This document shows positions 52,195-61,097 of a DNA stretch of 64,000 bases, in pieces. This DNA comes from Clostridia bacterium (GTDB lineage Bacteria > Bacillota > Peptococcia > DRI-13 > UBA5745). A program made the translations under genes and the position numbers. Position 1 is the stretch's first letter. Each line of letters starts with the position of its first letter. The stretch spans positions 41,424 through 105,423 of the forward strand of contig JAHDPO010000010.1 in NCBI GenBank assembly GCA_018434325.1. Direction: 5' to 3'. The notes beneath the pieces were generated by a model. It had not been told where the DNA came from and did no database searches. It saw nothing but the letters and a program-made list of their open reading frames with translations.

Positions 52195-52235
52195 ATAAAT
52201 TATTTTTGCTGTGAAAAAATGAAGGGAGAGGTGTA

Positions 52236-53645
52236 ATGGAAATTCAATTAAGTATCTTGCACTATATTTACCTCATCGGGGTTCTGGTAGTGCTGGGCGC
52301 AATGATCGCCCGGAAAGACACGGTTATGCCGTGTATCGTTTTTACTTTTGCTTTAGGCTTTGCCGCTGCAAGCCAAATTCCTGACAGCAGCTTTGTCAAT
52401 TGGCTCATTGGCGGACTGCAGGTTAACTACAACGCACTTATTTTTGCAGGTTCTGAGTTCTTTGGAATTATCGCTACCATTGCAATGATGGTGGCCATGT
52501 CGAAACAGATGGCGGACATGGGCACGGACAAGATGATGATGAACCCCTTAGCTAACGCCATGAAGACTCCTGATGTAGCCTTCTTTGTACTTGGTATCGC
52601 TATGGCTATTGTCACCATTCTGATTTGGCCTTCTCCTGCTGTGGCTCTGATCGGCGGTTTGTTGACGCCTATCGCTATCCGGGCGGGCTTGCCGGCCATC
52701 GGCGCTGCTATTGCCATGAATATCTTTGGCCATGGTTTCGCTTTTGCTTTTGACCCTGTTATTCAAGGCGCTCCTGGTGTTACTGCCGGCCCCGCCGGTA
52801 TCGACTCTTGGGATATCATTTCTCAGGGCGCGCCGATCTTTACTGTCATCGGTATCGTTGCTGTTGCGCTGTCTTATATTCGGTTGAGAAAAGACCTGAA
52901 GGTAAACTCGGCCCGTTATGAAGCGGAGAGAAAAGTGGCTCTTGCTGAAGACTCCCAGCATAAAAAGGCCCATGGCGGCGCTAAATTTATGCTGATCCTC
53001 ACTCCCATACTCTTTGTTTTGGCTATCTTCCTGATGCTGAAATACCAGATTAGAGGCGGCGATGCCACCGCTATGATCACCGGTACCGCCATGGTGCTGA
53101 TGACTATCGGTGTGCTGCTGCAGTACGGTTTGGCAGATGCTCTGGAAAAAATCGTCGACTATGTTCGCGATGGCTTCGGCTTCGGTATGAAGATCTTTGC
53201 TCCCGTTGTTATCATCGGCGGCTTCTTCTTCATCGGTGGCTCCGGCGTCGGCAGCATTCTGCAGGGTGAATACCAGCAGGGCTTGCTGATGGATTGGGGC
53301 TGGTGGCTGGCTCAAAGAGTGCCCCTGTCCAAATATCCTGTGGCTGTTTTGATGATGGTCATCGGCGGCATCACCGGTTTGGACGGTTCCGGCTTCTCCG
53401 GTCTGCCTCTGGTTGGCTCTATGGCTCTGTCCTTTGGTCAGGCAGTTAATTTGAATGTCCCCGTTCTTGCTGCTGTAGGCCAGTCCGGTGCTCAGTGGAT
53501 CGGCGGCGGTACCATTATTCCTTGGGCCGTTATCCCTGTGGCTGCTATGTGCGGTGTTGACCCCGGCGAGCTGGCCCGCCGCAATACAATTCCTGTATTG
53601 GTGGCGCTGCTCTGCGGTGTTGTTGTCTCCTTCTTCTTGCTGTAG
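52236..53645 (+). CDS. Ion-transporter-superfamily membrane carrier
   Basis: 469 residues with 11-12 hydrophobic stretches and two halves of similar design (GFAAASQIPDSSFVNWLIGG and, later, GGITGLDGSGFSGLPLVGSMA). It resembles citrate/gluconate/NhaC-like carriers, but no family-specific motif lets me name a substrate. A soluble loop with charged residues (about 215-245, RKDLKVNSARYEAERKVALA) separates the halves. AAGGGAGAGG precedes the ATG. Monocistronic: a terminator follows at 53721. Confidence 0.6.
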   Translation: MEIQLSILHYIYLIGVLVVLGAMIARKDTVMPCIVFTFALGFAAASQIPDSSFVNWLIGGLQVNYNALIFAGSEFFGIIATIAMMVAMSKQMADMGTDKMMMNPLANAMKTPDVAFFVLGIAMAIVTILIWPSPAVALIGGLLTPIAIRAGLPAIGAAIAMNIFGHGFAFAFDPVIQGAPGVTAGPAGIDSWDIISQGAPIFTVIGIVAVALSYIRLRKDLKVNSARYEAERKVALAEDSQHKKAHGGAKFMLILTPILFVLAIFLMLKYQIRGGDATAMITGTAMVLMTIGVLLQYGLADALEKIVDYVRDGFGFGMKIFAPVVIIGGFFFIGGSGVGSILQGEYQQGLLMDWGWWLAQRVPLSKYPVAVLMMVIGGITGLDGSGFSGLPLVGSMALSFGQAVNLNVPVLAAVGQSGAQWIGGGTIIPWAVIPVAAMCGVDPGELARRNTIPVLVALLCGVVVSFFLL

Positions 53646-53720
53646 GAGGATGGAAAGGTTGGTAAGTCGCTAAAACTGCTGCTAACCCAAATAGAGAATA
53701 AACGTAAGAAAAGCACAGAA

Positions 53721-53753
53721 AACCAGTCGCGAATTCCGCGGCTGGTTTTTTTA
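53721..53753. terminator. Rho-independent terminator after the carrier gene
   Basis: AACCAGTCGCG and CGCGGCTGGTT pair (one T-G) around AATTC, then TTTTTT. Confidence 0.8.
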
Positions 53754-53883
53754 TGGTGCGGATAAATCCTCCGGCCATGCGTATATTTGAACCGGTCTGC
53801 TCAATTTTTTGAACAGTTAGCTTTGTATAACAGGGATCACTGCATTCCGCTATACAACGATCTGCCTCAAAGCCCTTAATTTT

Positions 53884-56800
53884 CTATTGCTGGCCGGTGA
53901 TCAGTTTATTGCCCTGATAGTAGCGCCAGTCGTCACCGTCCTTAACCCAGCCGGTCTCTAAGACGCCGGCCTCAGAGAAGGAATACTTGACGCCTTCGAT
54001 GGTCTGGGTATTGGTGAGGGCCTTGCCGTCCTTGTAGTAAAGCCATTGTCCGGCGTCGTTCAGGGCCCAGCCTTCAGCGGTAGCAGGGTCAATGGTCAGC
54101 TTGATGTAGCGGTGGAGTATGGCGGCAGCCTCGGCTCTGGTGACCCCGGCTTGCGGCCTGAATTTATCGCCTTCTGCCCCTGCCAGGATTCCTGCCTGGT
54201 GCAGGGATCTCACGCTTTCCCGATAAACGCCGCCGACGCTGTTTTCATCGGCGAAGGCGAGAGCTTTCTGCACCAGCGGCAGCCGGTAGCCGGTGGCCCG
54301 GCTGTAATTGAGGATGATAGCCGCCATTTCCTGGCGGCTGACATTTCTGTCCGGAGCAAAGCGGCCATTGCCTATGCCTTGAATGATGTCTTCGGTGTAG
54401 GCCCACTCAATGTAAGGCTGGAAGCCGCTGCCGGCGGGTACGTCGATGAAGCTGCTGGCACTATAGTTGCCGACCTCTGCTGCGGCCAGCCGGCCCAGAA
54501 CGGCGGCCAGCATGCCCCGGCTCATGGCCGTATCGGGGGAGAAAGCGTTGGCAGTGGCGCCGCTAAAGAGGCCCCGGCCAACGGTATAGTCGATGGATTC
54601 TTTGGCCCAATGCTGGGTAATGTCGCTAAACTTTGCCGAGGGGGCAATGTAACCGACACCATAGACCGACAGATGGTTGCTGGGGATCAGAATGCCGCCT
54701 CTGTTGGGGTCATAAAAAGAGCCGGGAATAGCTGTGGCCTGGCCGTTGCCGTCAACATAGACGCCGAATAAATGGCTGGGAGCCTCCGGGAAGATCATAC
54801 CGCCAAAACCACCGCCGCCAAGACCACCGCCGCCAAGGCCGCTGCCACCGAAGCCGCTACTGCCGAAAATTGCCGGCTGGTAGGGGATGAAGAAAGAGGC
54901 GCTGCCGCCGCCGAAGCTGCTGATTTGCTGGAGCTGGCCGTTGCTGGTATTGATATAACTGATGGCGACGTCGTATGCCGGCCGGCTGCCGATGAGGGCC
55001 TGAGCTGCGGGCGGAAGGCCTGTTGCCGGAGTGAAGCTGATGGTAACGTCACCGTTGCTTTGTTGCTGGATTTCCTGTAAAGCCCCGCGGTCAAAGGTGA
55101 GAGAGAGGGACTCGCCGCTGATGGCCAGACCGGCAAGGCCTGCGTTGATCAGGCTTTGCAGGCCGTTTTGATCCAGGCCGATGGAAAGAGAAGTTGCTCC
55201 TGGCGGCGTTGCGACGTTTAACCCCAGAATAATGCCACCCTCCCCGCTGGCAGGAATCCCACTGGCCGGAATTCCGCTTGCCGGTATCGCATTGGCCGGC
55301 AATCCGCTGCCCGGCATCATACTGCCTGGTAACGTGATGCCCGGCGCCCCACTGCCCGGCACTGTACTGCTAATGACGGCCTGGATGTCGGCGATGGCAG
55401 CGTTGATGAGCCCGTCGCTGATAAAAGTCTGAGCGATGCCGCCGCCAGGCTGGATATCCGCCGTAATAGGGGCGATTGCCGTTATGCCTTGGCCCGGCTG
55501 GGTTGGCGGAATTATTGTCAGTTGTGGCAAATTGGGCCCGCTGCCGGCAGGGCTGTTGACAGGGCTGCCAGTACCGCCGTCATTGTCGTCGTTGTCGTCG
55601 TTGTGAGAACTGCCGCCGCTGTAAGTCCAGTGGGCGTAGATGGTGGTATCGGCGGTAAAAACCGTGTCCGCAGTGACGGCAGAGCCGCCGGAAGGGCCGC
55701 TGCCGGCTGTTCTGTACCAGCCGTCGAAGGTGTAGCGGCCGCTTCTTGTGGGTGTGGGCAGGCTGGCCAGCTTGCCGTCGATCCCTGTCTGCAGCGAGGC
55801 GGGAGACACAGAACCGCCGCCGGCATCTAAAGTGATCGTATAGACGGCAGGTGGCGCAGCTACGGTGAAGTTGATCGTATATATCCTTATCCTTCCGTTT
55901 TCTGCCGTAACTTTTACGGTGGCGCTGCCGGGTAAGGCTGAAGCCTGAGTGACGCTGCAGCCCGCCTTAGCGTCGGCGGCAGCGGCGGTGACGCCGACGG
56001 CGACCGTGCCATAGGGTAAAATTACATCATATACGATAGTCGCCGGGTCAAAATTCTTGATGGCGGTCCCGTTGACCAGAAGCTCGCTTAAATCGGCATT
56101 GCTGCTGGGCAGGTAGCCATTGACTACGGGCACCGTCAAGCTTTCGCTGTCTCCTGTGTCAAAGATGATCGCAAAAATCAGAGTATCGCCAACCGCCGGA
56201 CGAAGACCCGACAGGTAATTGTTATGGATAGTCAGAAGATCGCCGGCTGCCGTATAGTCATCCGGGGAGATCAGGGAAGTTGTTCCGTAGAGCATGTCGG
56301 TCACTGAGCGGGCATTTCTCCAGGTGATGGTTGTGGTAATATCGGTAGGAGCATTTAAATCATAATTGCGGAAGCGGGGACTGATTGAAGGCGGGGTAGT
56401 ATCGCTGATCATAATCGTCAATATAGCTGAATTGCCCTGGTCAAAGGAAATCTTTAGCTCCAGGCTGCCGAGGGGCTGCGCTGCCAAATACTCTTTCTTA
56501 ATGGTGAGCGTACTGCCGGCAACACTATAATTGACCGGATCAATGGAGCTAACACCGGCCTTGATCTCCGTGACGGCGCCGGCGCTGCCCCAGGTGATGG
56601 TTGTTTGCACATCTGTCTGACTGGTGGTTTTCTTGTCAAAGCTTGCGGCAGTGGGAGAGATGATGGCGTCGATTATCGGTATGGGAGTAATCGTCATCAA
56701 GGCTCCCGGAATGAAGGTGATATTGTAGTTAGGGTTATTGGCGCTGGTCACTGTTCCCTGTGTAATGGCATATTCCCCGACGGCCTCTCCGGCGGCTCTG

Positions 56801-59682
56801 GATAAGCTGCCGGCCAAGGTTTCTGCGGCAGCCAGGCTGCCGCCGCTAATCCGGTAATTCAAAAGAGGATCCGGATCACCGGCAGTTTTGGCGGCCGGCT
56901 CCGCTGTGATCTCGACATTTCGTGGCCTGATTGCGGCAGTGAGGCCGCTGGGTATAGTAACGTCGTAATTATCGGCGTCGGCGCCGGATTTAACAATGCT
57001 GCTCAAAGTAACGGGCTTGCCGCTGCCGGCGTCCTTGCTGTCAAAACTGCCGGCGGCCGCAAGGCTTAAAGTATCATCCGGGTAGACGTCCCCGGCGGCA
57101 AAGCTTAAGTTCACGTCGGCGCTGTTATTGCCGTCGTAATCCTTGCTGCCGACACTGGCCAGAGCCGTAACCGGTTTTGGCCATATGGTCACGCTGACGA
57201 CAGGCTGAGCGGCAAGGCTATAGTTATCTTTTTGCGCTCCCGTCAGCAGGATGGGAGTGAAGGCTACGTTATGGCTGCCGATGCCTTTGAAGGCGGCGGC
57301 GCCTGTGGCCGGATAGACTGCGGAGATATCGTCGCCGGCAATAGTGCCTGTCAGTCTGCCGCTGCTGAGGACTACTGTTTTCGTGCCGTCGTAAGCTCTG
57401 GACTGGCCGGCAAAATCCTCGATAGCGACTTCCTTTGGCCGGACAGTCAGGGCATAAGCGTTGCTGGTTAAGCCGGCAAAATGAACATCAGAGCCGCTGG
57501 GCGTGAATTCGGCGCTTAAGGTGAGGGCGCCGGCCGGCAGCTCGTTTGCTGCCGTCTCATAGGAAGCCGTATTGGCGCTAACGGCAACGGGGCTGCCTAA
57601 AGCAACTCCGTCTGCTTTAAATTGAATGCTGCCGGCTAAGTCCACGGGGCAATTGAGGGCGGCGGAAAATGTGATCTTATCCCCATAAATGGCACTGGCG
57701 CCCACAGCCGTGCTGCTGAGATTGGGAGCGGGCACCGCCGTTACACCGGCCGAGCCGGTGCTAATGCTGGTATTGGCTTTATAGCCTGCCATATCGTTGA
57801 TGGGCGAGCCCACATCGTTGATGGCGCCGGCTATGGCTACGACACCGGCGTCGCTGCCGCTTAGGGTGTAACGGTAAGTGATGCTGTTTGCCGTGGCTGA
57901 GAGATATGAGGCAAAGACAGGCAAGCCGCCGACGGTCAGGGGCAGTCGGGAGGCCGTGCCGCCGGTGACGGGGTAATCAAAAGTGGCGGTGAAATCCAGA
58001 TTGCCCCCTGCTGTATAAAAACCGGCTGCCGGCAAGCTGAGATTGGTGATCTTTGCCGGCTCGTTGACGGTGAGGCTGAAGCTGCCGGTTGCCGATTTGC
58101 TGCCGTCATATAAGGTCAGGCTGATGGTGGTATTACCGTTTTTGAGGGGGGTGAAGCTGAGGCTGCGGTTAAAGCCGCTGCCGGCCACGCTGATGCTGCC
58201 GTTGGGTACGATGGCCTGGTCGCCGGAGACAGCCGTCAGAGTAGCGCCCGCCGTCGTATAATAGGCATAGACCGGTACCGTTAATTGACTGAGCTTCGTG
58301 GTCTGGGGGCTGATAGGGGCTATCTTGGGAAAATTGTTGACGATTTTAAAACTGATGTTGCGTACGATTATATTAGTATAGTCCCAGCGGGTATTGCTGA
58401 AGGTGATTTTAACGCCCTTGGTGTTTGCCGGCAGCTTCTGCTGAAGGGATGGCCCGGCATTATTGATCGTGAAGACGGAGCCCAGAGGATTAGTGCAGGC
58501 AATGTCGCTATAGCATTGAGCGGTTACTTTGCCGTAGTTGCTGGGAAAGGCGGCCGTCATCAGAAATTCCGTTTCGCCGCCGTCGATCAGCGATGAAAAT
58601 TTGGAAACGTCCAGGTTTTGACTCATGGAAGAGCTGGGGTCATTGGTGGTAAAACCGTCTGTGGTAGGTGTGATATTCACCGTATTGCCGGACCAGCCCG
58701 TCAGGCCGCCGGCGCCATTGCCGTTTTCCACCAGATTTGTCTCCATAGAAATAACTTTATTGACCACCAGATGTAAAGTTTTTGAGGCGCTCTTTGTGCC
58801 GTCGGAGACCGTCACCGTAATATCGGCTTCGCCGGATAAGTTGCCTGCCGGCCGGATGGTCAATGTCCGGCTGCCGCCGCTGCCGCCGATGGTAATGTTG
58901 GCGGCGGGAACCAGGTTGATATTGCTGGAAGCGGCGCTGAAAACCAGCTTGGCCAAATCGCCGGGGTCGGGGTCGCTGACGCTGAAATTCGCCGTATAAG
59001 CCACACCGGCATCGGTCGTTCCCGCTGTGGGAAAATTGCTGCCCAAAACCGGCGGACTGCCGGCGGAAGCATCCAGCAGCTGCAGGGAAACCTGATCAAA
59101 TTGAGCATAACCGCCTCTGGTCAGCGTGGCCGACAGCAGCACCTTGAATTTTCGGGTAGCGGGATCAAGCTGAGCGTTGATTTGATAGGAGCCCATAACG
59201 GCGCCGGAAACCGTGGTATTGACGGCTTGGGAGGTTTTCAGCAAAGTGCCGGCGGCGCTGTACTCTTCTAAAATCACTTTCGCTTCATTATCAGCGCTGT
59301 GATTTTGATACATATTGACGCTGAGCTTGAAGGCCACTTTGCCGGCGGCAATATCGGCGAAGAGGCCGCTGCCTTCGCTGCCGGACAAGGCGATCTGTTG
59401 GGACATGGTGCCCGGCAGGGGGTAATCCATACTGGGATTAAAGAGATAGAAGTAATAGCTGCCGGCGGTGGGCGGCGCCCAATTGGAATAAACCCCGCCG
59501 GAGCTCCAGCGGCCCTGGCCGGTGTCGTCGGTCCAGCCTGCGATACTTGCCGATTCGCCACCGCCGTTGGTCAGCAATTCCGTGTTGAGGGCCGTATCGG
59601 CGGCATAAATGACGTTGGCAGGCAGCATGTGCAGAACGAACAGCAGAGCTAAAAGAAAGGCCAGCGGTTTGCGTTTTCTCAT
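53884..59682 (-). CDS. Giant SLH surface protein with Ig-like, MBG/YDG and wall-binding repeats
   Basis: 1932 residues, secreted: residues 1-28 are a signal peptide ending VIYAAD. A jelly-roll-like N-terminal domain (about 35-205) is followed by cadherin/Ig-like domains and bacterial Ig domains (near 660-760). YDG/MBG repeats come next (SRAYDGTKTVV, GSKDYDGNNSADV, TAGDPDPLLNY), then two CBM_X2-like domains (about 1010-1180), a cadherin-like sandwich and an InlB-type repeat (FDGWYRTAGSG). After an Asp/Asn linker comes a Pro/Gly/Ser low-complexity stretch. Three SLH motifs (SAKFSDITQHWAKESIDY, from about 1695) anchor it. Unusually, the end carries two choline-binding-type repeats (GWALNDAGQWLYYKDGKAL, GWVKDGDDWRYYQGNKLI). 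Probably an adhesive wall protein; the gene follows a two-HTH regulator. Confidence 0.82.
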   Translation of the reverse strand: MRKRKPLAFLLALLFVLHMLPANVIYAADTALNTELLTNGGGESASIAGWTDDTGQGRWSSGGVYSNWAPPTAGSYYFYLFNPSMDYPLPGTMSQQIALSGSEGSGLFADIAAGKVAFKLSVNMYQNHSADNEAKVILEEYSAAGTLLKTSQAVNTTVSGAVMGSYQINAQLDPATRKFKVLLSATLTRGGYAQFDQVSLQLLDASAGSPPVLGSNFPTAGTTDAGVAYTANFSVSDPDPGDLAKLVFSAASSNINLVPAANITIGGSGGSRTLTIRPAGNLSGEADITVTVSDGTKSASKTLHLVVNKVISMETNLVENGNGAGGLTGWSGNTVNITPTTDGFTTNDPSSSMSQNLDVSKFSSLIDGGETEFLMTAAFPSNYGKVTAQCYSDIACTNPLGSVFTINNAGPSLQQKLPANTKGVKITFSNTRWDYTNIIVRNISFKIVNNFPKIAPISPQTTKLSQLTVPVYAYYTTAGATLTAVSGDQAIVPNGSISVAGSGFNRSLSFTPLKNGNTTISLTLYDGSKSATGSFSLTVNEPAKITNLSLPAAGFYTAGGNLDFTATFDYPVTGGTASRLPLTVGGLPVFASYLSATANSITYRYTLSGSDAGVVAIAGAINDVGSPINDMAGYKANTSISTGSAGVTAVPAPNLSSTAVGASAIYGDKITFSAALNCPVDLAGSIQFKADGVALGSPVAVSANTASYETAANELPAGALTLSAEFTPSGSDVHFAGLTSNAYALTVRPKEVAIEDFAGQSRAYDGTKTVVLSSGRLTGTIAGDDISAVYPATGAAAFKGIGSHNVAFTPILLTGAQKDNYSLAAQPVVSVTIWPKPVTALASVGSKDYDGNNSADVNLSFAAGDVYPDDTLSLAAAGSFDSKDAGSGKPVTLSSIVKSGADADNYDVTIPSGLTAAIRPRNVEITAEPAAKTAGDPDPLLNYRISGGSLAAAETLAGSLSRAAGEAVGEYAITQGTVTSANNPNYNITFIPGALMTITPIPIIDAIISPTAASFDKKTTSQTDVQTTITWGSAGAVTEIKAGVSSIDPVNYSVAGSTLTIKKEYLAAQPLGSLELKISFDQGNSAILTIMISDTTPPSISPRFRNYDLNAPTDITTTITWRNARSVTDMLYGTTSLISPDDYTAAGDLLTIHNNYLSGLRPAVGDTLIFAIIFDTGDSESLTVPVVNGYLPSSNADLSELLVNGTAIKNFDPATIVYDVILPYGTVAVGVTAAAADAKAGCSVTQASALPGSATVKVTAENGRIRIYTINFTVAAPPAVYTITLDAGGGSVSPASLQTGIDGKLASLPTPTRSGRYTFDGWYRTAGSGPSGGSAVTADTVFTADTTIYAHWTYSGGSSHNDDNDDNDGGTGSPVNSPAGSGPNLPQLTIIPPTQPGQGITAIAPITADIQPGGGIAQTFISDGLINAAIADIQAVISSTVPGSGAPGITLPGSMMPGSGLPANAIPASGIPASGIPASGEGGIILGLNVATPPGATSLSIGLDQNGLQSLINAGLAGLAISGESLSLTFDRGALQEIQQQSNGDVTISFTPATGLPPAAQALIGSRPAYDVAISYINTSNGQLQQISSFGGGSASFFIPYQPAIFGSSGFGGSGLGGGGLGGGGFGGMIFPEAPSHLFGVYVDGNGQATAIPGSFYDPNRGGILIPSNHLSVYGVGYIAPSAKFSDITQHWAKESIDYTVGRGLFSGATANAFSPDTAMSRGMLAAVLGRLAAAEVGNYSASSFIDVPAGSGFQPYIEWAYTEDIIQGIGNGRFAPDRNVSRQEMAAIILNYSRATGYRLPLVQKALAFADENSVGGVYRESVRSLHQAGILAGAEGDKFRPQAGVTRAEAAAILHRYIKLTIDPATAEGWALNDAGQWLYYKDGKALTNTQTIEGVKYSFSEAGVLETGWVKDGDDWRYYQGNKLITGQQ

Positions 59683-59732
59683 TTGATCACTCCCTTTGGG
59701 CGGCCGGAGGCTTTTGCCGGACAGGCAGAAAA

Positions 59733-59773
59733 CCCCTATGATAGCAGTAGCTTTAACACTACTATCATAGGGG
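59733..59773 (-). terminator. Terminator between regulator and SLH gene
   Basis: CCCCTATGATAG pairs perfectly with CTATCATAGGGG, with more AGTAG/CTACT pairing inside. On the minus strand TTTTC follows, so it ends the regulator transcript. Confidence 0.75.
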
Positions 59774-59829
59774 AATTTTTTTGCCGGGAAAAGTAACTTT
59801 TTACCATCAAAAAGTAACGTTTTTTGTCT

Positions 59830-61008
59830 TCAAAAAATGTACTTTGCCAGTTCGTCTCTGCCGGAGATCATCAGCTTGCTGTAAATACCCTGCATAATAT
59901 TTTTCAGACGGCCTACGGAAATACAATGCTGCCTGGCGATATCGGCATAAGGGATACGGCGGGCTACCAGCAAGGCGATATGGTATTCCCGCAAGGTCAG
60001 CACCAGGGTGATATTATCTTTGGTAAATTGATTGTGAAAGGTGATCCAGTTCTTCCAGGTGCGCTTCCATTGCTTGATTATAGCGTCGTAATACTGGGGA
60101 TACGACTGTTTCAGGCACTGCTCCATCAGGCCGCCAAAAGCGGTTACCAGCTCGGCAAAGGGGGTGATGAAGCCGTGGGGCAGGGCTATATCCATAGCTT
60201 GCAGCAGCCAAAGGCGGGCTTTCTCATCCTGACCCAAATAGTGATAAGCGGAGGCACAGGTCAGCCGCAGATAAATACCGGGAAGGGTAATGCCTTCTTC
60301 CGGGGAAGAAAGGCTCAGGGCAGTCTGGGCTACAGCCAGCATAGCTTCATGTTTGCCGGCGCCGGCGAAATATTTTGCCCGCAGATAAAGGGCGTCCGGC
60401 CTTGCCTGGGGCGGCAGGGCCTCCAAATCCCCTTCTTTAAGCCAGGAGGGGGTCATATGGGGAGCGATGACGCTGACGGCCACGGTGGCCACAGCCAGCT
60501 CGGCTATGGCGGTTACATATTGATTTTTATTGCCGCCCAGCCAGATTTTCAGATAGGCTTCAATGGCTGTGTAAAATGGATAATCGCCTATACTGGCTGC
60601 CGCCGCCAGGGCCAGGGGGCAAGCCCGCAGCCGGGCGCCGTCGTCGCCCTCAGTCTTTTGAAAGCAGAACAGAACCTTTTGAAAATCGCCCCGCAGGTAG
60701 GCCAGCTCAGCCTCGTATTGAAGGCGCAGCCGTTCCTCGGACATTCTGTTCAAAATAGCGTCGGGATTATGGCTGGGCATCGGCAGGGTGGTGGCGGCGA
60801 GTATGTCGGCCAAATCGGCGGCCAGAGAAGGGGAAGCGAGGCCTTTTTCATGGCGGCGATCCGGCGGTTTAGCGGCATTGCCGGGGATCAGCCATGATCT
60901 GCCTTGCCTCTTGGCGTAGGGTATTCGCTTGCCGGCCAGCAGCCGCTGCACCTGCCGGGGTGATATCTGCCATTTTTTTGCCGCTTCCTTTGCCGATATG
61001 TATTCCAT
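59830..61008 (-). CDS. Regulator with excisionase-type and LuxR-type HTH domains
   Basis: 392 residues. Residues 1-45 (MEYISAKEAAKKWQISPRQV, then QRLLAGKRIPYAKRQGRSWL) form an excisionase/MerR-like helix-turn-helix. The middle (about 75-320) is an all-helical, TPR-like array. Residues about 335-392 (LTLREYHIALLVARRIPYAD, then IARQHCISVGRLKNIMQGIY) are a LuxR-type DNA-binding domain. Two different DNA-binding folds at opposite ends is an uncommon design. The ATG at 61008 starts the HTH directly; an open frame to 61092 has no homologous content. It lies upstream of the giant SLH gene on the same strand and is a candidate regulator of it. Confidence 0.72.
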   Translation of the reverse strand: MEYISAKEAAKKWQISPRQVQRLLAGKRIPYAKRQGRSWLIPGNAAKPPDRRHEKGLASPSLAADLADILAATTLPMPSHNPDAILNRMSEERLRLQYEAELAYLRGDFQKVLFCFQKTEGDDGARLRACPLALAAAASIGDYPFYTAIEAYLKIWLGGNKNQYVTAIAELAVATVAVSVIAPHMTPSWLKEGDLEALPPQARPDALYLRAKYFAGAGKHEAMLAVAQTALSLSSPEEGITLPGIYLRLTCASAYHYLGQDEKARLWLLQAMDIALPHGFITPFAELVTAFGGLMEQCLKQSYPQYYDAIIKQWKRTWKNWITFHNQFTKDNITLVLTLREYHIALLVARRIPYADIARQHCISVGRLKNIMQGIYSKLMISGRDELAKYIF

Positions 61009-61042
61009 CAAGGACCACCCTTTTTTAAGCGTCAAATAGAGA

Positions 61043-61084
61043 CCGGCTTGGCATACGTCGTTAAAACGACGATTTCCAAGCCGG
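61043..61084 (-). terminator. Stem-loop after the methionine synthase gene
   Basis: CCGGCTTGG/CCAAGCCGG with an inner CGTCGTT/AACGACG stem; no immediate T-run on the minus strand. Confidence 0.5.
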
Positions 61085-61097
61085 CAAGCCATAAATA

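Larger units (their letters stand above)
51893..52235. other. A+T-rich leader region before a carrier gene
   Basis: 343 bases without a gene. Contents: a 12-bp triple repeat (51962-51997), a long A/T tract around 52110-52135 and a weak promoter candidate (52166-52194). Confidence 0.6.

Noticed and set aside
59824..60897. Plus-strand 357-codon frame opposite the two-HTH regulator
   Set aside because: Antisense to a gene with two recognisable DNA-binding domains; no start signal.
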